In this document: positions 17,147-26,668 of the stretch, in pieces | How positions within the stretch are numbered: the first letter of the stretch is position 1 | Layout: each line of letters opens with the position of its first letter | DNA from: Clostridia bacterium | Lineage (GTDB): Bacteria > Bacillota > Clostridia > UMGS1840 | DNA: 64,000 nt | Assembly: GCA_017625695.1 (NCBI GenBank) | Contig: JAGAKI010000066.1 | Span: forward strand, 19,296 to 83,295 | Direction: 5' to 3' | Made by a program: the position numbers and the translations under genes | Notes under the pieces: model-generated | What the model was told of the DNA's origin: nothing | The model's input: only the letters and a program-made list of their open reading frames with translations | The model's database searches: none

Positions 17147-17500
17147 ATGGCAAGAATCAAAGGTGCTGTTGTCACCAGAAGAAGACATAAAAAAATCTTA
17201 AAATTAGCAAAAGGTTACAGAGGTGCAAAAAGCAAACTGTTCAGAACTGCAAATGAAGCAGTAATGAAATCTCTGGTTTATGCTTACATCGGCAGAAAAC
17301 AGAAGAAGAGAGAATTCAGACAGTTGTGGATTGCAAGAATCAATGCTGCTGCAAGAATGAACGGCATCAGCTACTCCAGACTGATGAACGGTCTGAAAAA
17401 AGCAAACATCGAAATGAACAGAAAAATGTTATCCGAAATTGCAATCGCAGATCCTGCTGCTTTCACTGCTCTGGTAGAAAAAGCAAAAGCTGCTCTGTAA
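17147..17500 (+). CDS. rplT: Ribosomal protein bL20
   Basis: 117-residue early 50S assembly protein and autoregulator of this operon through the leader. The long basic N-terminal helix ([18 protein letters not shown]) and the globular C domain with [17 protein letters not shown] are complete. GGAGG precedes its ATG. Last gene of the operon, followed by a terminator. Confidence 0.97.
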   Translation: MARIKGAVVTRRRHKKILKLAKGYRGAKSKLFRTANEAVMKSLVYAYIGRKQKKREFRQLWIARINAAARMNGISYSRLMNGLKKANIEMNRKMLSEIAIADPAAFTALVEKAKAAL

Positions 17501-17535
17501 GATTTTTGATTGCATAGAAATCGAATATTTTGCTC

Positions 17536-17569
17536 AAAATGTCAGTATAGAAATATACTGGCATTTTTT
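17536..17569 (+). terminator. Terminator of infC-rpmI-rplT
   Basis: AAAATGTCAGTATA (17536-17549) pairs with TATACTGGCATTTTTT around a GAAA tetraloop, 35 bases after the rplT stop. Confidence 0.88.
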
Positions 17570-17591
17570 GTGCGTCGAAAAGGAGAGTTCT

Positions 17592-18050
17592 ATGAAACAA
17601 AAACAAATCGGACTTCTTTGTGTACTGGCGTTTTTCTTTGTCTGCACCGTGTTTTCTCAAACCGGAAGACAAGCCTATTCTGCCAATACCTATGAAACCA
17701 ATCTGCAACTGATTGCCCGTGCCGTCAACGGAGAAGCAAGAGGTGAACCCTATGAAGGGCAGGTTGCCGTGGCAGCTGTCATTTTAAATCGGGTGCGGCA
17801 TCCGTCTTTTCCTAATACCGTTGCCGGAGTGATTTATCAGCCGGGTGCCTTTACCGCGGTATCAGACGGACAAATCAATGTTCCTATTGACCCCAAATCT
17901 ACCATCTATAAAGCTTGTACCGATGCGATGAACGGTTGGGACCCCAGCGGCGGTGCCATTTACTATTTCAATCCCAAAACCGCCACCAACAAATGGATCT
18001 GGTCCCGACCGGTGATTAAAACCATCGGCAATCACCGTTTTGCGAAATAG
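17592..18050 (+). CDS. sleB: Spore cortex-lytic enzyme, SleB-type hydrolase domain
   Basis: 152 residues: signal peptide (about 1-30) then a single cell-wall hydrolase-2 domain (about 35-150). NGEARGEPYEGQVAVAAVIL contains the catalytic Glu region, and the GAIYYFNP and GNHRFAK motifs at the C-terminus are typical. It lacks the N-terminal peptidoglycan-binding domain of Bacillus SleB, so it is in size closer to CwlJ, but has a secretion signal that CwlJ lacks and is paired with ypeB. ATG 17592 is chosen because AGGAGAG lies just upstream; the upstream ATG (17568) precedes the RBS. Confidence 0.9.
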   Translation: MKQKQIGLLCVLAFFFVCTVFSQTGRQAYSANTYETNLQLIARAVNGEARGEPYEGQVAVAAVILNRVRHPSFPNTVAGVIYQPGAFTAVSDGQINVPIDPKSTIYKACTDAMNGWDPSGGAIYYFNPKTATNKWIWSRPVIKTIGNHRFAK

Positions 18051-18065
18051 AAGGGAGAAATCATC

Positions 18066-19409
18066 GTGAATCGAATAAAAACCAAATGGATGGGAGTTAC
18101 CTTGGGGGCATTGGTGCTGTTGGCTTCCGTCTCCTGGGTCCTTTCCGGAAAAAATGCCGCCAATCTTCGGTATATTGAAAATCAGAACCGGCGTGCCTTT
18201 ACCGAACTGACTGAAAGTGTCCGTAAAATTGATGTGGCATTATCCAAAGCCATTCTCACACGGGAACCGGCGATGCTCAATCAGATTGCTCATGAAATTA
18301 CCGCCAATGCTTCCTTTGCCAAAAGTTCCTTGGGGCAACTTCCGCTTACGGATATCAGTCTGGATAAAACCCAGAAGTATCTGTCTCAGGTAGGAGATTA
18401 CACCGTTTATCTTGCAGATAAAAGCAGACAAAATCAGCCGCTTTCCGAAACGGACACCGATACCATGCTGAAGCTTCTTTCTTATGCGGACCGACTGACC
18501 GGGACGTTAGAAGAGTTGGAGGAATCCTACATCGGTCAGACCATTACTTTTTCAGATATGATTTCCCTGACCCAACAAGCACAGGCGGCGACTCAGACAG
18601 ACGATGATAATCAGTTTACCGTATTGGAAAAGGAATTTGGCGATTATCCTCATCTGATTTATGATGGTGCATTCTCTGACCATTTGGATCAACGAAATGC
18701 AGAATATCTGTCTGATAAACCAATTGTGACCAAAAAAGAGGCGCAGGAAGCAGCGAGAGTATTTTTGGGAACTGATCGGGTTAAAAGCATCAAATGTATC
18801 GGAGAGTCTCAGAACAGTGTTCCCGAAACCTACAGTTTTTCGGGGAAGCTTTCGGATAATACTGAGTATACCGTTGATATCACAAAACAAGGCGGGGAAG
18901 TACTATACTATTTAAACAGTAAAGAGAATCATACTGCTAATTTGTCGGTGGAACAGGCAAAAACAAAAGCCATGGAATTTTTGTCTGCTTTGGGACATGG
19001 AAATGTTGCAATCAGCTATTATGAAATCGGCGATGGATTTCTTACATTGAATGTTTGTCCCTTAAACGGAGATGTAAAAGAATATCCCGATTTAATGAAG
19101 CTTCGGATTTCTCTGGATAACGGGGAAGTTCTTGCTTATGAAGCCAAAGGATATCTGATGAATCATAGAGAGCGTGAGACTCCGGAGTTTGTTCCTTTTT
19201 CTGTGGAAGCTCATGTCAATCCGGGGCTGGATATTTCCTCTGTGAACCGTGCTTTGATTCCCAAAGACGACGGACAAGAGGTCTATGCTTATGAGTTAAA
19301 AGGAAAACTTCATAACCGTGACTATCTCATTTATCTCAATGCCAAAACCGGTGATACCGAACAAATCTTTTTGGTGGTAGAAAACGAGAATGGTATTTTA
19401 ACTGAATAA
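18066..19409 (+). CDS. ypeB: Germination protein YpeB
   Basis: 447 residues, normal length for the family; required in Bacillus for stable accumulation of SleB in the spore. An N-terminal membrane anchor (about 9-27) is followed by an alpha-helical domain and repeated PepSY-like domains in the C-terminal half (TKKEAQEAARVFLG, SVEQAKTKAMEFLSALG, with strands such as TEYTVDITKQGG and KLRISLDNGEVLAYEAKGY). GTG start with AGGGAG upstream, 15 bases after sleB, so translationally close. PepSY repeats are also seen in the SLH protein at 912-2975. Confidence 0.93.
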   Translation: MNRIKTKWMGVTLGALVLLASVSWVLSGKNAANLRYIENQNRRAFTELTESVRKIDVALSKAILTREPAMLNQIAHEITANASFAKSSLGQLPLTDISLDKTQKYLSQVGDYTVYLADKSRQNQPLSETDTDTMLKLLSYADRLTGTLEELEESYIGQTITFSDMISLTQQAQAATQTDDDNQFTVLEKEFGDYPHLIYDGAFSDHLDQRNAEYLSDKPIVTKKEAQEAARVFLGTDRVKSIKCIGESQNSVPETYSFSGKLSDNTEYTVDITKQGGEVLYYLNSKENHTANLSVEQAKTKAMEFLSALGHGNVAISYYEIGDGFLTLNVCPLNGDVKEYPDLMKLRISLDNGEVLAYEAKGYLMNHRERETPEFVPFSVEAHVNPGLDISSVNRALIPKDDGQEVYAYELKGKLHNRDYLIYLNAKTGDTEQIFLVVENENGILTE

Positions 19410-19421
19410 TCCCATATGCTT

Positions 19422-19457
19422 GGCTATTCCTAAAATTTTTTTTGGAATAGCCTTTTT
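19422..19457 (+). terminator. Terminator of sleB-ypeB
   Basis: GGCTATTCC/GGAATAGCC perfect 9-bp stem, 13-base T-rich loop and TTTTT tail, just after ypeB. Confidence 0.88.
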
Positions 19458-19528
19458 CGTTATATTTTTCCGAAAAATATGATAGAAAAAACTTTTTAAA
19501 AAAAATTTAAAAAATTTTCAAAAAAGAC

Positions 19529-19557
19529 TTGCAATTTGACAAACAATCTGCTATAAT
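19529..19557 (+). promoter_or_regulatory. Promoter of the S10-spc-alpha superoperon
   Basis: -35 TTGCAA (19529-19534), 17-base spacer, -10 TATAAT (19552-19557). A TTGACA at 19536 is only 10 bases from the -10 and cannot pair with it. The start near 19564 gives a leader of about 305 bases before rpsJ. Confidence 0.75.
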
Positions 19558-19563
19558 ATCAAA

Positions 19564-19869
19564 GGTTATGTTATGCGATGAAGTGGAAGGTGGCTTCAAA
19601 ACGGTGAAAACCGGCTGTTTTGAAGGGAATTTCCACGGAGTATGTTTGGTTTGAAACCAGGCGGCTAAAAGACGGTAATATATGATAACAATCTGGTGTA
19701 CTCACATCGTTACCTTTTTGATGCCCGAAAATTTTTATAATTCGCTATAAAAATCTTCGGGATATTTTATGGAATAGGTGTGAAACACGAGGGTAAGTGT
19801 CAGAAAAATTATCCGTGTAGCCGAAACAGAACACACAAAAATTTAATTATTTTAGGAGGAAACACGGTT
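19564..19869 (+). promoter_or_regulatory. Long structured leader of rpsJ
   Basis: No ORF. It holds (a) a long two-part hairpin, 19583-19636: GTGGAA/TTCCAC outside and CTTCAAAAC/GTTTTGAAG inside, capped by GGT-GAAA-ACC; (b) a weak terminator-like element ending in CCTTTTT (19674-19719); (c) a 16-bp stem with one mismatch, CCCGAAAATTTTTATA against TATAAAAATCTTCGGG (19724-19761); and (d) an AGGAGG RBS at 19854-19859. Leaders of S10 operons are controlled by L4 in enterobacteria; whether that holds here is unknown, but attenuation or translational control is likely. Confidence 0.65.
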
Positions 19870-20184
19870 ATGGCAGCAATGAAAGAAAAAATCAGAATCA
19901 GATTGAAAGCGTACGATCACGTTATTTTGGATCAGTCCGCTGAAAAAGTAGTGGAAACCGCGAAAAGAACTGGTGCAGGAGTATCCGGTCCCATTCCGCT
20001 TCCCACAAAAAAAGAAATCGTTACTATCTTAAGAGCGGTACACAAGTACAAAGACTCCAGAGAACAGTTTGAAATGAGAACTCATAAGAGAATGATCGAT
20101 ATCTTAAACCCCACCGCAAAAACTGTTGATGCGTTAATGAAATTAGACCTGCCCGCAGGTGTAGAATTCGACATCAAACTGTAA
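19870..20184 (+). CDS. rpsJ: Ribosomal protein uS10
   Basis: 104 residues; 30S head protein and, as NusE, part of antitermination complexes with Nus[21 protein letters not shown] is the family N-terminus, preceded by MAA from ATG 19870, which has AGGAGG 10 bases upstream; the longer ORF from 19780 is leader. First gene of the S10 cluster; note that rpsL-rpsG-fusA-tuf are not upstream as they are in many bacteria, their place being taken by sleB-ypeB. Confidence 0.97.
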   Translation: MAAMKEKIRIRLKAYDHVILDQSAEKVVETAKRTGAGVSGPIPLPTKKEIVTILRAVHKYKDSREQFEMRTHKRMIDILNPTAKTVDALMKLDLPAGVEFDIKL

Positions 20185-20216
20185 ATCGACTATTATTATA
20201 CCATATATATAATAGT

Positions 20217-20256
20217 ATGCGAATTTTCTCTTACCTGTGTCAAAGAGAATTCGCAT
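20217..20256 (+). other. Intercistronic hairpin between rpsJ and rplC
   Basis: ATGCGAATTTTCTCTT (20217-20232) pairs with AAGAGAATTCGCAT (20243-20256) with a two-base bulge. There is no T-tract, so it is not a terminator; processing, stability or uncoupling of translation are options. A TATAAT at 20208-20213 precedes it but has no good -35. The rest of the 167-base gap holds an AGGAGG before rplC and small GC-rich repeats. Confidence 0.6.
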
Positions 20257-20351
20257 GGGCGAAAATCCGCCCGCCTGATACCTCGAAAATTTACGGGGTA
20301 CCAAGGTCATGTTGGGCAACCCCCAACCAATAACCATAGGAGGAAAAAATT

Positions 20352-20990
20352 ATGGAAAAAGCAATTCTGGGTAAAAAAGTTGGCATGACTCAGCTTTTCT
20401 CCGAAACTGGCAAATTTGTTCCGGTTACCGTGATTGAAGCAGGTCCGTGTGTAGTTACCCAAAAGAAAACCGTAGAAATCGACGGTTACAACTCAATTCA
20501 GGTTGGTTTTGTGGAAACCAAAGAAAAGAAATCCAACAAACCGTTAATGGGCCACTTTAAGAAAGCAGGCACCTCCATCATGAAATTCTTAAGAGAATTC
20601 AGACTGGATGACACCGCTTCTTACAATGTTGGTGATGAAATCAAAGCAGGCATCTTCGCTGAAGGCGATGCGGTTGATGTAACCGGTATCTCCAAAGGTA
20701 AAGGCTTCCAGGGTTCCATTAAAAGACACGGTCAGTCTCGTGTTCCTATGAGCCACGGTGCTGGTCCTGTTCACAGAAGTGCAGGTTCTATGGGAGCTTG
20801 TTCTTCTCCGTCTCGTGTATTCAAAGGTAAAAAACTTCCCGGTCACATGGGTAATGTACAGGTAACTGTTCAGAACTTAGAAATCGTGAAAGTAATGGAA
20901 GACAAAAACCTGATCCTTGTAAAAGGTGCAATTCCCGGTCCCAAAGGCGGATTGGTTACTGTTAAAAGCTCTGTGAAAGCTTCCAAGTAA
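20352..20990 (+). CDS. rplC: Ribosomal protein uL3
   Basis: 212 residues; one of the first proteins to bind 23S rRNA near the peptidyl-transferase centre. N-terminal [17 protein letters not shown] and the central loop with [16 protein letters not shown] are complete. ATG with AGGAGG eight bases upstream. Second gene of the S10 cluster. Confidence 0.97.
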   Translation: MEKAILGKKVGMTQLFSETGKFVPVTVIEAGPCVVTQKKTVEIDGYNSIQVGFVETKEKKSNKPLMGHFKKAGTSIMKFLREFRLDDTASYNVGDEIKAGIFAEGDAVDVTGISKGKGFQGSIKRHGQSRVPMSHGAGPVHRSAGSMGACSSPSRVFKGKKLPGHMGNVQVTVQNLEIVKVMEDKNLILVKGAIPGPKGGLVTVKSSVKASK

Positions 20991-21077
20991 TTCACAGAAG
21001 TGATATAGAAACTGCTTTTCACCCGCTTGGGTGACAAAACAATGATAATCAGCCTTTGGCTGGAAGGAGGAAATACG

Positions 21078-21701
21078 ATGCCTAAAGTAGCATTATATAA
21101 TATTGAAGGCAAAGAAGTCGGCGAAATCGAATTAAAAGATGAGATTTTTGCTGTGGAAATCAGCAGTGCTGCACTTCATATGACTGTGAAAAACTACCTG
21201 GCAAATCAGAGACAGGGTACACAGTCTACCAAAACCCGTACCGAAGTTAGCGGTGGCGGTGCAAAACCCTGGAAACAGAAAGGAACCGGTCGTGCAAGAC
21301 AGGGCTCCATCCGTGCTCCCCAGTGGAAAGGTGGCGGCGTGGCTTTAGGTCCCAAACCGAGAGATTACAGCTACACCTTAAACAAAAAAACCAGAAGACT
21401 GGCATTAAAATCCGCTTTATCTGCAAAAGTAGCAGAAAACAACATTGTTGTTGTGGATAAGCTGGCTATGGACGAAATCAAAACCAAATCTTTCGTTAAA
21501 ATTTTAGAAAACTTAAAAGTAGATACTAAAGCATTTGTGGTTACCGGTGCAAAAGAAGCGAACTTAGTTGCTTCTGCAAACAACGTACCCGGTGTAAAAA
21601 CTGCAGTAGTTGATACCATCAACACTTACGATGTGTTAAATCACACCAAACTGGTGATCGAAGCATCTGCAGTAGCAAAATTAGAGGAGGTGTACTGCTA
21701 A
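21078..21701 (+). CDS. rplD: Ribosomal protein uL4
   Basis: 207 residues; exit-tunnel protein of 23S rRNA and in E. coli the repressor of the S10 operon. The start MPKVALYN at 21078 has GGAAGGAGG upstream; a start at 21027 lies inside the intergenic hairpins. The tunnel loop region [19 protein letters not shown] is present. The 87-base gap before it holds two perfect hairpins (21019-21034 TCACCC/GGGTGA and 21050-21062 CAGCC/GGCTG). Confidence 0.97.
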   Translation: MPKVALYNIEGKEVGEIELKDEIFAVEISSAALHMTVKNYLANQRQGTQSTKTRTEVSGGGAKPWKQKGTGRARQGSIRAPQWKGGGVALGPKPRDYSYTLNKKTRRLALKSALSAKVAENNIVVVDKLAMDEIKTKSFVKILENLKVDTKAFVVTGAKEANLVASANNVPGVKTAVVDTINTYDVLNHTKLVIEASAVAKLEEVYC

Positions 21702-21702
21702 G

Positions 21703-21990
21703 ATGAACGCATACGATATCATCATTGCTCCGATTATTTCGGAAAAATCCATGAACATGCTGGCAGATAAAAAGTACACTTTCAAAGTGAACGCAAATGC
21801 CAACAAAATTGAAATTAAAAAAGCTGTTGAAGAAATCTTCAAAGTAGAAGTTGATAAGGTTACCACCATCAACGTAATCGGTAAAAACAAAAGAGTCGGC
21901 GTACATGCTGGCAAAAAATCCGACTGGAAGAAAGCGATTGTAAAATTAAAAGGCAACAAAACAATCGAGTTCTTCGAAAGCTTACAATAA
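21703..21990 (+). CDS. rplW: Ribosomal protein uL23
   Basis: 95 residues; lies at the tunnel exit, where trigger factor and SRP dock. Pattern APIISEKSM at the N-terminus and the KKAVEEIFKVEVDKVTTINV core are complete. Starts one base after the rplD stop with GAGGAGGTG overlapping the end of rplD, so the two are translationally coupled. Confidence 0.97.
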   Translation: MNAYDIIIAPIISEKSMNMLADKKYTFKVNANANKIEIKKAVEEIFKVEVDKVTTINVIGKNKRVGVHAGKKSDWKKAIVKLKGNKTIEFFESLQ

Positions 21991-22009
21991 TGAGAGGAGA
22001 TGAGTGATA

Positions 22010-22843
22010 ATGGCAGTAAAAACTTATAAACCGACTACACCGTCAAGAAGATATATGACTGCACCTGACTTCTCCGTGTTGTCTGATGTAAAACCTGAAA
22101 AATCTCTTCTTGTTAAATTGAAAAAACACGCCGGCAGAAACTCCTACGGTAGAATCACCGTAAGACATAGAGGCGGCGGAAACAAATCCAAATACAGAAT
22201 CATTGACTTCAAACGTGACAAAATGGATATGCCTGCAACTGTTCTGACTTTAGAATACGATCCGAACAGAACCGCATATATCGCATTAGTTCAGTATGAA
22301 GATGGCGAAAAGAGATACATCCTGGCTCCCAACGAATTAAAAGTTGGCCACAAAATTATTTCTTCCGCAACCGCAGATATCAAACCCGGTAACACTCTGC
22401 CTTTGGCAAACATTCCGGTTGGTACCATCATCCACAACGTGGAAATCACCAAAAACAAAGGCGGTCAGTTAGTTCGTTCTGCAGGTAATGCAGCACAGCT
22501 GATGGCTAAAGAAGGTGACTACGCTCAGGTAAGACTTCCCTCCGGCGAAGTTAGAAAAGTTCTGATCGAATGTAAAGCTACCATCGGTCAGGTAAGTAAC
22601 TTAGAGCATGAAAACGTTACCATCGGTAAAGCAGGTAGAAAAAGACATATGGGTATCAAACCTACCGTTCGTGGTGTTGTTATGAATCCCTGTGACCATC
22701 CCCACGGTGGTGGTGAAGGTAAATCACCCATCGGTCGTCCGGCTCCTGTTACTCCCTGGGGTAAACCGGCTCTCGGCTTGAAAACCAGAAAGAAAAAGAA
22801 AATCACTAACCGCCTGATCGTGAAGACCAGAAACGGTAAATAA
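22010..22843 (+). CDS. rplB: Ribosomal protein uL2
   Basis: 277 residues; needed for subunit association and peptidyl-transferase assembly. [14 protein letters not shown] is the family start, so ATG 22010 rather than the upstream ATA-ATG pair at 22004. The highly conserved C-terminal segment [18 protein letters not shown] includes the critical His. It follows rplW by 19 bases. Confidence 0.97.
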   Translation: MAVKTYKPTTPSRRYMTAPDFSVLSDVKPEKSLLVKLKKHAGRNSYGRITVRHRGGGNKSKYRIIDFKRDKMDMPATVLTLEYDPNRTAYIALVQYEDGEKRYILAPNELKVGHKIISSATADIKPGNTLPLANIPVGTIIHNVEITKNKGGQLVRSAGNAAQLMAKEGDYAQVRLPSGEVRKVLIECKATIGQVSNLEHENVTIGKAGRKRHMGIKPTVRGVVMNPCDHPHGGGEGKSPIGRPAPVTPWGKPALGLKTRKKKKITNRLIVKTRNGK

Positions 22844-22856
22844 TCATCGACATTCA

Positions 22857-22912
22857 CCGTAGTCCGACCAAGGTCGGATACGGTACCCCGATAAAACGCA
22901 CAATCCTGTGCG
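22857..22912 (+). other. Two perfect hairpins between rplB and rpsS
   Basis: CCGTAGTCCGACC pairs with GGTCGGATACGG over an AA loop (22857-22883), and CGCACA with TGTGCG over ATCC (22897-22912). No T-tract follows. They occupy nearly the whole 94-base gap before the AAGGAGG of rpsS. Confidence 0.65.
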
Positions 22913-22937
22913 AAAAAATCTAGAAGGAGGCAACAAT

Positions 22938-23210
22938 ATGAGCCGTTCAATCAAAAAAGGGCCTTTCGTGGACCCCAAACTTTTGAAAAGAATTGAAGAA
23001 ATGAATGATAAAGGCGAAAAGAGAGTTCTGAAGTCTTGGTCAAGAGCTTCTACCATTTTCCCGCAGTTCGTTGGACATACCATCGCATTATATGACGGAA
23101 GAAAACATGTTCCCGTATATGTAACTGAAGATATGGTTGGTCACAAACTGGGCGAATTTGCTCCTACCAGAACCTACAAAGGTCACGCAGGTGCAAAAAC
23201 TTCAAAATAA
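22938..23210 (+). CDS. rpsS: Ribosomal protein uS19
   Basis: 90 residues; 30S head protein that contacts S13 and the A-site t[15 protein letters not shown] is the family start at 22938, with AGAAGGAGG upstream. The conserved HNGRK-like segment appears as [13 protein letters not shown], and the C-terminal [14 protein letters not shown] is complete. The 73-base gap after it carries a CGGGA/TCCCG hairpin (23213-23233). Confidence 0.97.
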   Translation: MSRSIKKGPFVDPKLLKRIEEMNDKGEKRVLKSWSRASTIFPQFVGHTIALYDGRKHVPVYVTEDMVGHKLGEFAPTRTYKGHAGAKTSK

Positions 23211-23283
23211 TCCGGGACTGATTTGAAATCCCGCAACACACTAAATATTAGAACCACCTAAGGGTGAAAGAGGAGGAATAAAA

Positions 23284-23619
23284 ATGGAGGCAAAAGCAAC
23301 TCTCCGTTATGCTAGAATATCTCCCCGCAAGGTAAAGATAGTCATCGATTTAATTAGAAACAAACCCGTTGGTCAGGCTTTGGCAATTTTAAGACATACC
23401 CCCAAAGCTGCATCCCCGCTGGTTGAAAAACTGTTATTATCAGCTATCGCTAATGCGGAAAACAATCATAATATGGCAAAAGACGACCTGTACGTTTCCG
23501 AATGTTTTGCAAACGCAGGACCGATTCTGAAAAGAATTCAGCCCAGAGCACAGGGTAGAGCATTCAGAATTGCAAAAAGAACCAGCCATATTACCGTGGT
23601 TGTAAAAGAAAAAGAGTAG
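23284..23619 (+). CDS. rplV: Ribosomal protein uL22
   Basis: 111 residues; its beta-hairpin lines the exit tunnel, where changes give macrolide resistance. The N-terminal [18 protein letters not shown] and the hairpin segment [18 protein letters not shown] are complete. AGGAGG precedes the ATG. Confidence 0.97.
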   Translation: MEAKATLRYARISPRKVKIVIDLIRNKPVGQALAILRHTPKAASPLVEKLLLSAIANAENNHNMAKDDLYVSECFANAGPILKRIQPRAQGRAFRIAKRTSHITVVVKEKE

Positions 23620-23631
23620 GAGGTATAAGTA

Positions 23632-24309
23632 ATGGGTCAGAAAGTTAATCCCCATGGATTAAGAGTCGGCGTTATTAAAGATTGGGACTCCAAATGGTAT
23701 GCTCCGGATCACAAATTCGGCGATACTTTGGTAGAAGACCATAAAATCAGAGTATTCTTAAAGAAATCTCTGTATCAGGCCGGCATTTCCAAAATTGAAA
23801 TTGCAAGAAAAGCAAACAAAATTTTCGTTAAAGTATTCACTGCAAAACCCGGTATGTTAATCGGTAAAGGCGGTGCAGAATTAGAAAAAATCAGAGCTTC
23901 TGTTGTAAACTTGCTGGGCGGAAAAGCAAACGTTAACGTAAACATCGTTGAAGTGAAACCCGCTGAAATGGATGCAACTTTAGTAGCTGAAAACATCGCA
24001 GCTCAGTTGGAAAAACGTATTTCCTTCAGAAGAGCGATGAAACAGTCCATGCAGAGAACTATGAAGTTCGGTGCAAAAGGTATTAAAACTTCCGTTTCCG
24101 GCCGTGTTGGCGGAGCTGAAATTGCGAGAACTGAGCATTATCATGAAGGAACCATTCCGCTGCAGACCTTAAGAGCAGACATTGACTACGGTTTTGCAGA
24201 AGCGAATACCACCTACGGTAAATTAGGCGTTAAAGTATGGATTTACAAAGGTGAAATTCTTCCTGAAAGCAAAAATGCGAAAAAAAATACTCAAGAGGGA
24301 GGAAAATAA
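23632..24309 (+). CDS. rpsC: Ribosomal protein uS3
   Basis: 225 residues; mRNA entry-channel protein with helicase activity. [13 protein letters not shown] start, the KH-type motif [15 protein letters not shown], and the C-terminal domain with [14 protein letters not shown] are complete. 12 bases after rplV. Confidence 0.97.
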   Translation: MGQKVNPHGLRVGVIKDWDSKWYAPDHKFGDTLVEDHKIRVFLKKSLYQAGISKIEIARKANKIFVKVFTAKPGMLIGKGGAELEKIRASVVNLLGGKANVNVNIVEVKPAEMDATLVAENIAAQLEKRISFRRAMKQSMQRTMKFGAKGIKTSVSGRVGGAEIARTEHYHEGTIPLQTLRADIDYGFAEANTTYGKLGVKVWIYKGEILPESKNAKKNTQEGGK

Positions 24310-24312
24310 GCT

Positions 24313-24750
24313 ATGTTAATGCCTAAAAGAGTAAAAAGAAGAAAACAATTCAGAGGCAGAATGACCGGTAAAGCTTTAAGAGGTAATAAAGTAACTTACG
24401 GCGATTACGGTATTCAGGCTACCGAACCCGGTTGGATCACCGGTAACCAGATCGAAGCTGCCCGTATTGCGATCAATCGTTATATCAAAAGAGGCGGTAA
24501 AGTTTGGATTAAAATTTTCCCCGATAAACCGGTAACCGAAAAACCTGCTGAAACTCGTATGGGTAGCGGTAAAGGTTCTCCCGAATATTGGGTAGCAGTT
24601 GTAAAACCCGGCAGAGTGCTGTTTGAACTTTCCGGCGTTGATGAAGTAACTGCCAGAGAAGCTATGAGACTTGCGCAGCACAAACTGTCTGTTAAGACCA
24701 AGTTTGTTCTCCGCGAAAAAGAAGTGGAGGTAGAAAGCGATGAAGATTAA
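24313..24750 (+). CDS. rplP: Ribosomal protein uL16
   Basis: 145 residues; organises the A-site of the 50S and receives L27. The start [15 protein letters not shown] is the family N-terminus; GAGGGAGG lies upstream inside the end of rpsC. The loop with [20 protein letters not shown] is intact. Its 3' end overlaps rpmC by 11 bases. Confidence 0.97.
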   Translation: MLMPKRVKRRKQFRGRMTGKALRGNKVTYGDYGIQATEPGWITGNQIEAARIAINRYIKRGGKVWIKIFPDKPVTEKPAETRMGSGKGSPEYWVAVVKPGRVLFELSGVDEVTAREAMRLAQHKLSVKTKFVLREKEVEVESDED

Positions 24751-24940
24751 GAATATTAGAGATTTAGCAGATATGGAGCTTAATCAGAAACTCGCTGAGC
24801 TGAAAATTGAGCTTTTTAACTTAAGATTTCAACATGCCACCAATCAACTTGATAACCCCATGAGAATGAAAGAAGTTAAAAAAACAATTGCGAAAATTAA
24901 GACCGTATTAAAAGAAAGAGAACTGGGAATTAACCAATAA
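24740..24940 (+). CDS. rpmC: Ribosomal protein uL29
   Basis: 66-residue helical protein near the tunnel exit. The family pattern [19 protein letters not shown] is present. The RBS (GTGGAGG) and start lie within the end of rplP, giving translational coupling. The following gap contains a CGCCTT/AAGGGCG stem. Confidence 0.95.
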   Translation: MKIKNIRDLADMELNQKLAELKIELFNLRFQHATNQLDNPMRMKEVKKTIAKIKTVLKERELGINQ

Positions 24941-25009
24941 TTTTCCCGTGAGGTTTAGAATCGCCTTTCCCGGATTTCTGGTGAAGGGCGGAAATGGAGG
25001 AACTAAATC

Positions 25010-25267
25010 ATGTCCGAAAGAGGCTTTAGAAAAGTTAGAATCGGCGAAGTTGTAAGCAACAAAATGGATAAAACCATCGTTGTTAAGATTGAAGATTCTG
25101 TAAAGCATCCGATTTACAAAAAAATCATTAAAAGAACTATTAAGTTCAAAGCTCATGATGAAAACAACGAATGTAACATCGGCGACAGAGTTGAAATCAT
25201 GGAAACCAGACCTTTGTCCAAAGACAAGAGATGGAGACTTACAAAAATCGTTGAAAAAGCAAAATAA
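25010..25267 (+). CDS. rpsQ: Ribosomal protein uS17
   Basis: 85-residue OB-fold protein that binds 16S rRNA early in assembly. Family motifs [17 protein letters not shown] and [20 protein letters not shown] are complete. ATG with TGGAGG upstream. Confidence 0.96.
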   Translation: MSERGFRKVRIGEVVSNKMDKTIVVKIEDSVKHPIYKKIIKRTIKFKAHDENNECNIGDRVEIMETRPLSKDKRWRLTKIVEKAK

Positions 25268-25340
25268 GAATGTTTCTGCGGTAGTAATACCGTTAATAAA
25301 AACGCTTGCGACAATTGTCAGTAAGCAGAGGAGGATTACA

Positions 25341-25709
25341 ATGATTCAGCAAGAAAGCAGAATGAAAGTAGCTGATAATACCGGTGCAAAAGAATTACTG
25401 GCTATCAGAGTTCTTGGCGGATCTAAAAGAAGATACGCTAACATCGGCGACGTGGTTGTAGCTACTGTCAAAAAAGCAACACCCGGCGGAGTTGTGAAAA
25501 AAGGCGATGTTGTAAAAGCTGTTATCGTTAGAAGCGTGAAAGGTGTTCGCCGTCAGGACGGAACCTACATCAGATTTGACGAAAACGCAGCTGTAATTAT
25601 TAAAGATGACAAAAATCCGAGAGGAACTCGTATTTTTGGCCCTGTTGCAAGAGAACTTCGTGACAAGGAATATTCCAAAATTTTATCCTTGGCTCCTGAA
25701 GTATTGTAA
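25341..25709 (+). CDS. rplN: Ribosomal protein uL14
   Basis: 122 residues; forms an intersubunit bridge and is the docking site of the silencing factor Rsf[19 protein letters not shown] is the family start; GAGGAGG lies upstream. An apparent longer ORF from 25155 overlaps rpsQ in another frame and is an artefact. The gap before it carries CGGTA/TACCG and a nested GCTT...AAGC stem. Confidence 0.97.
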   Translation: MIQQESRMKVADNTGAKELLAIRVLGGSKRRYANIGDVVVATVKKATPGGVVKKGDVVKAVIVRSVKGVRRQDGTYIRFDENAAVIIKDDKNPRGTRIFGPVARELRDKEYSKILSLAPEVL

Positions 25710-25723
25710 GGGAGGTAATAAAG

Positions 25724-26050
25724 ATGTATAAGAAAGTTAATGTAAAAAAAGATGACCAGGTTATGGTTATCTCCGGTAAAGACAAAGGCAAAAAGGGAAA
25801 AGTGCTGGTAGTATCTCCCAAAGAAGGTAAAGTTATCGTAGAAGGCGTTAATATGGCTACCAAACACACCAAACCCAGAGCTCAGGGTCAGACCGGTGGT
25901 ATTGTAAAACAGGAAAGTCCGATTTATGCTTCCAAAGTAATGCTCATTTGCCCCAAATGCGGTAAAGCAGTAAGAACCGGTAAGAAAATCCTGGACAACG
26001 GCAAAAAGGTAAGATATTGTAAAAAATGTCTTGAAACCTTAGGCGACTAA
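25724..26050 (+). CDS. rplX: Ribosomal protein uL24 with a Cys4 motif
   Basis: 108 residues; assembly initiator protein with a KOW domain (DDQVMVISGKDKGKKGKVLVV). The C-terminal half has CPKCGKAV and YCKKC, two CxxC pairs that could bind zinc, not found in most L24 proteins of Bacilli. GGGAGG lies before the ATG, 14 bases after rplN. Confidence 0.95.
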   Translation: MYKKVNVKKDDQVMVISGKDKGKKGKVLVVSPKEGKVIVEGVNMATKHTKPRAQGQTGGIVKQESPIYASKVMLICPKCGKAVRTGKKILDNGKKVRYCKKCLETLGD

Positions 26051-26072
26051 TCAAAGGGAGGTAAACTGAACA

Positions 26073-26615
26073 ATGTCTAATTTAGCAAACTTATATAAAA
26101 ATGAAGTTGCACCTGCCCTGATGAGTAAATTCGGTTATAAATCTGTTATGCAGATTCCGAAAATCGACAAGGTAGTTGTCAACATCGGCGTTGGCGAAGC
26201 AAAAGACAACGCAAAAGCATTGGAAAGCGCAGCTGCAGACTTGACCTTAATCACCGGTCAGAAAGCAGTTCTGACCAAAGCTAAAAAATCCGTTTCTAAC
26301 TTCAAATTAAGAGAAGGTATGAACATTGGCTGTAAAGTTACCTTACGTGGCGAAAGAATGTATGAATTCATTGAAAGATTATTCTGCGTCGCTCTTCCCC
26401 GTGTAAGAGACTTCAGAGGTATTAGTGCAAACTCCTTTGACGGTCGCGGTAACTATGCATTCGGTATTAAAGAACAGCTGATTTTCCCGGAAATCGAATA
26501 TGATAAAGTAGAAAAAATCAGAGGTATGGATATTGCTTTCGTTACGACTGCAAAAACTGACGAAGAAGCAAAAGAATTACTGACTCTGATGGGTGCTCCC
26601 TTTATCAAAGCGTAA
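26073..26615 (+). CDS. rplE: Ribosomal protein uL5
   Basis: 180 residues; 5S rRNA-binding protein of the central protuberance. [33 protein letters not shown] and [16 protein letters not shown] are the usual motifs. AAAGGGAGG precedes the start. Confidence 0.97.
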   Translation: MSNLANLYKNEVAPALMSKFGYKSVMQIPKIDKVVVNIGVGEAKDNAKALESAAADLTLITGQKAVLTKAKKSVSNFKLREGMNIGCKVTLRGERMYEFIERLFCVALPRVRDFRGISANSFDGRGNYAFGIKEQLIFPEIEYDKVEKIRGMDIAFVTTAKTDEEAKELLTLMGAPFIKA

Positions 26616-26668
26616 GATTTCTGAAAATTCCACAAACACAAGAGTAAAGTGAAAGGAAATGGAAACAA

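Noticed and set aside
17501..17591. Sigma-G promoter in front of sleB
   Set aside because: CGAATA and CAGTATA are vaguely similar to the consensus but the spacing (15) and -10 do not fit; the site lies inside the rplT terminator.
19536..19557. TTGACA as the -35 of the rpsJ promoter
   Set aside because: Only 10 bases separate it from the TATAAT; TTGCAA at 19529 gives the correct 17.
19583..19636. tRNA-like hairpin in the rpsJ leader
   Set aside because: Only a single long stem; no D or T arm, no GGTTCGA-type T loop and no CCA-end-compatible acceptor.
20208..20213. Second promoter between rpsJ and rplC
   Set aside because: TATAAT without a recognisable -35 at 16-18 bases; AT-rich DNA makes such hexamers common.
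22588..22950. Long minus-strand open frames opposite rplB and other ribosomal genes
   Set aside because: They mirror strongly conserved coding genes, lack RBS and have compositions unlike proteins; codon bias of the sense genes leaves antisense frames open.
25155..25340. N-terminal extension of rplN
   Set aside because: It is rpsQ read in another frame; L14 begins at [10 protein letters not shown] with AGGAGG.
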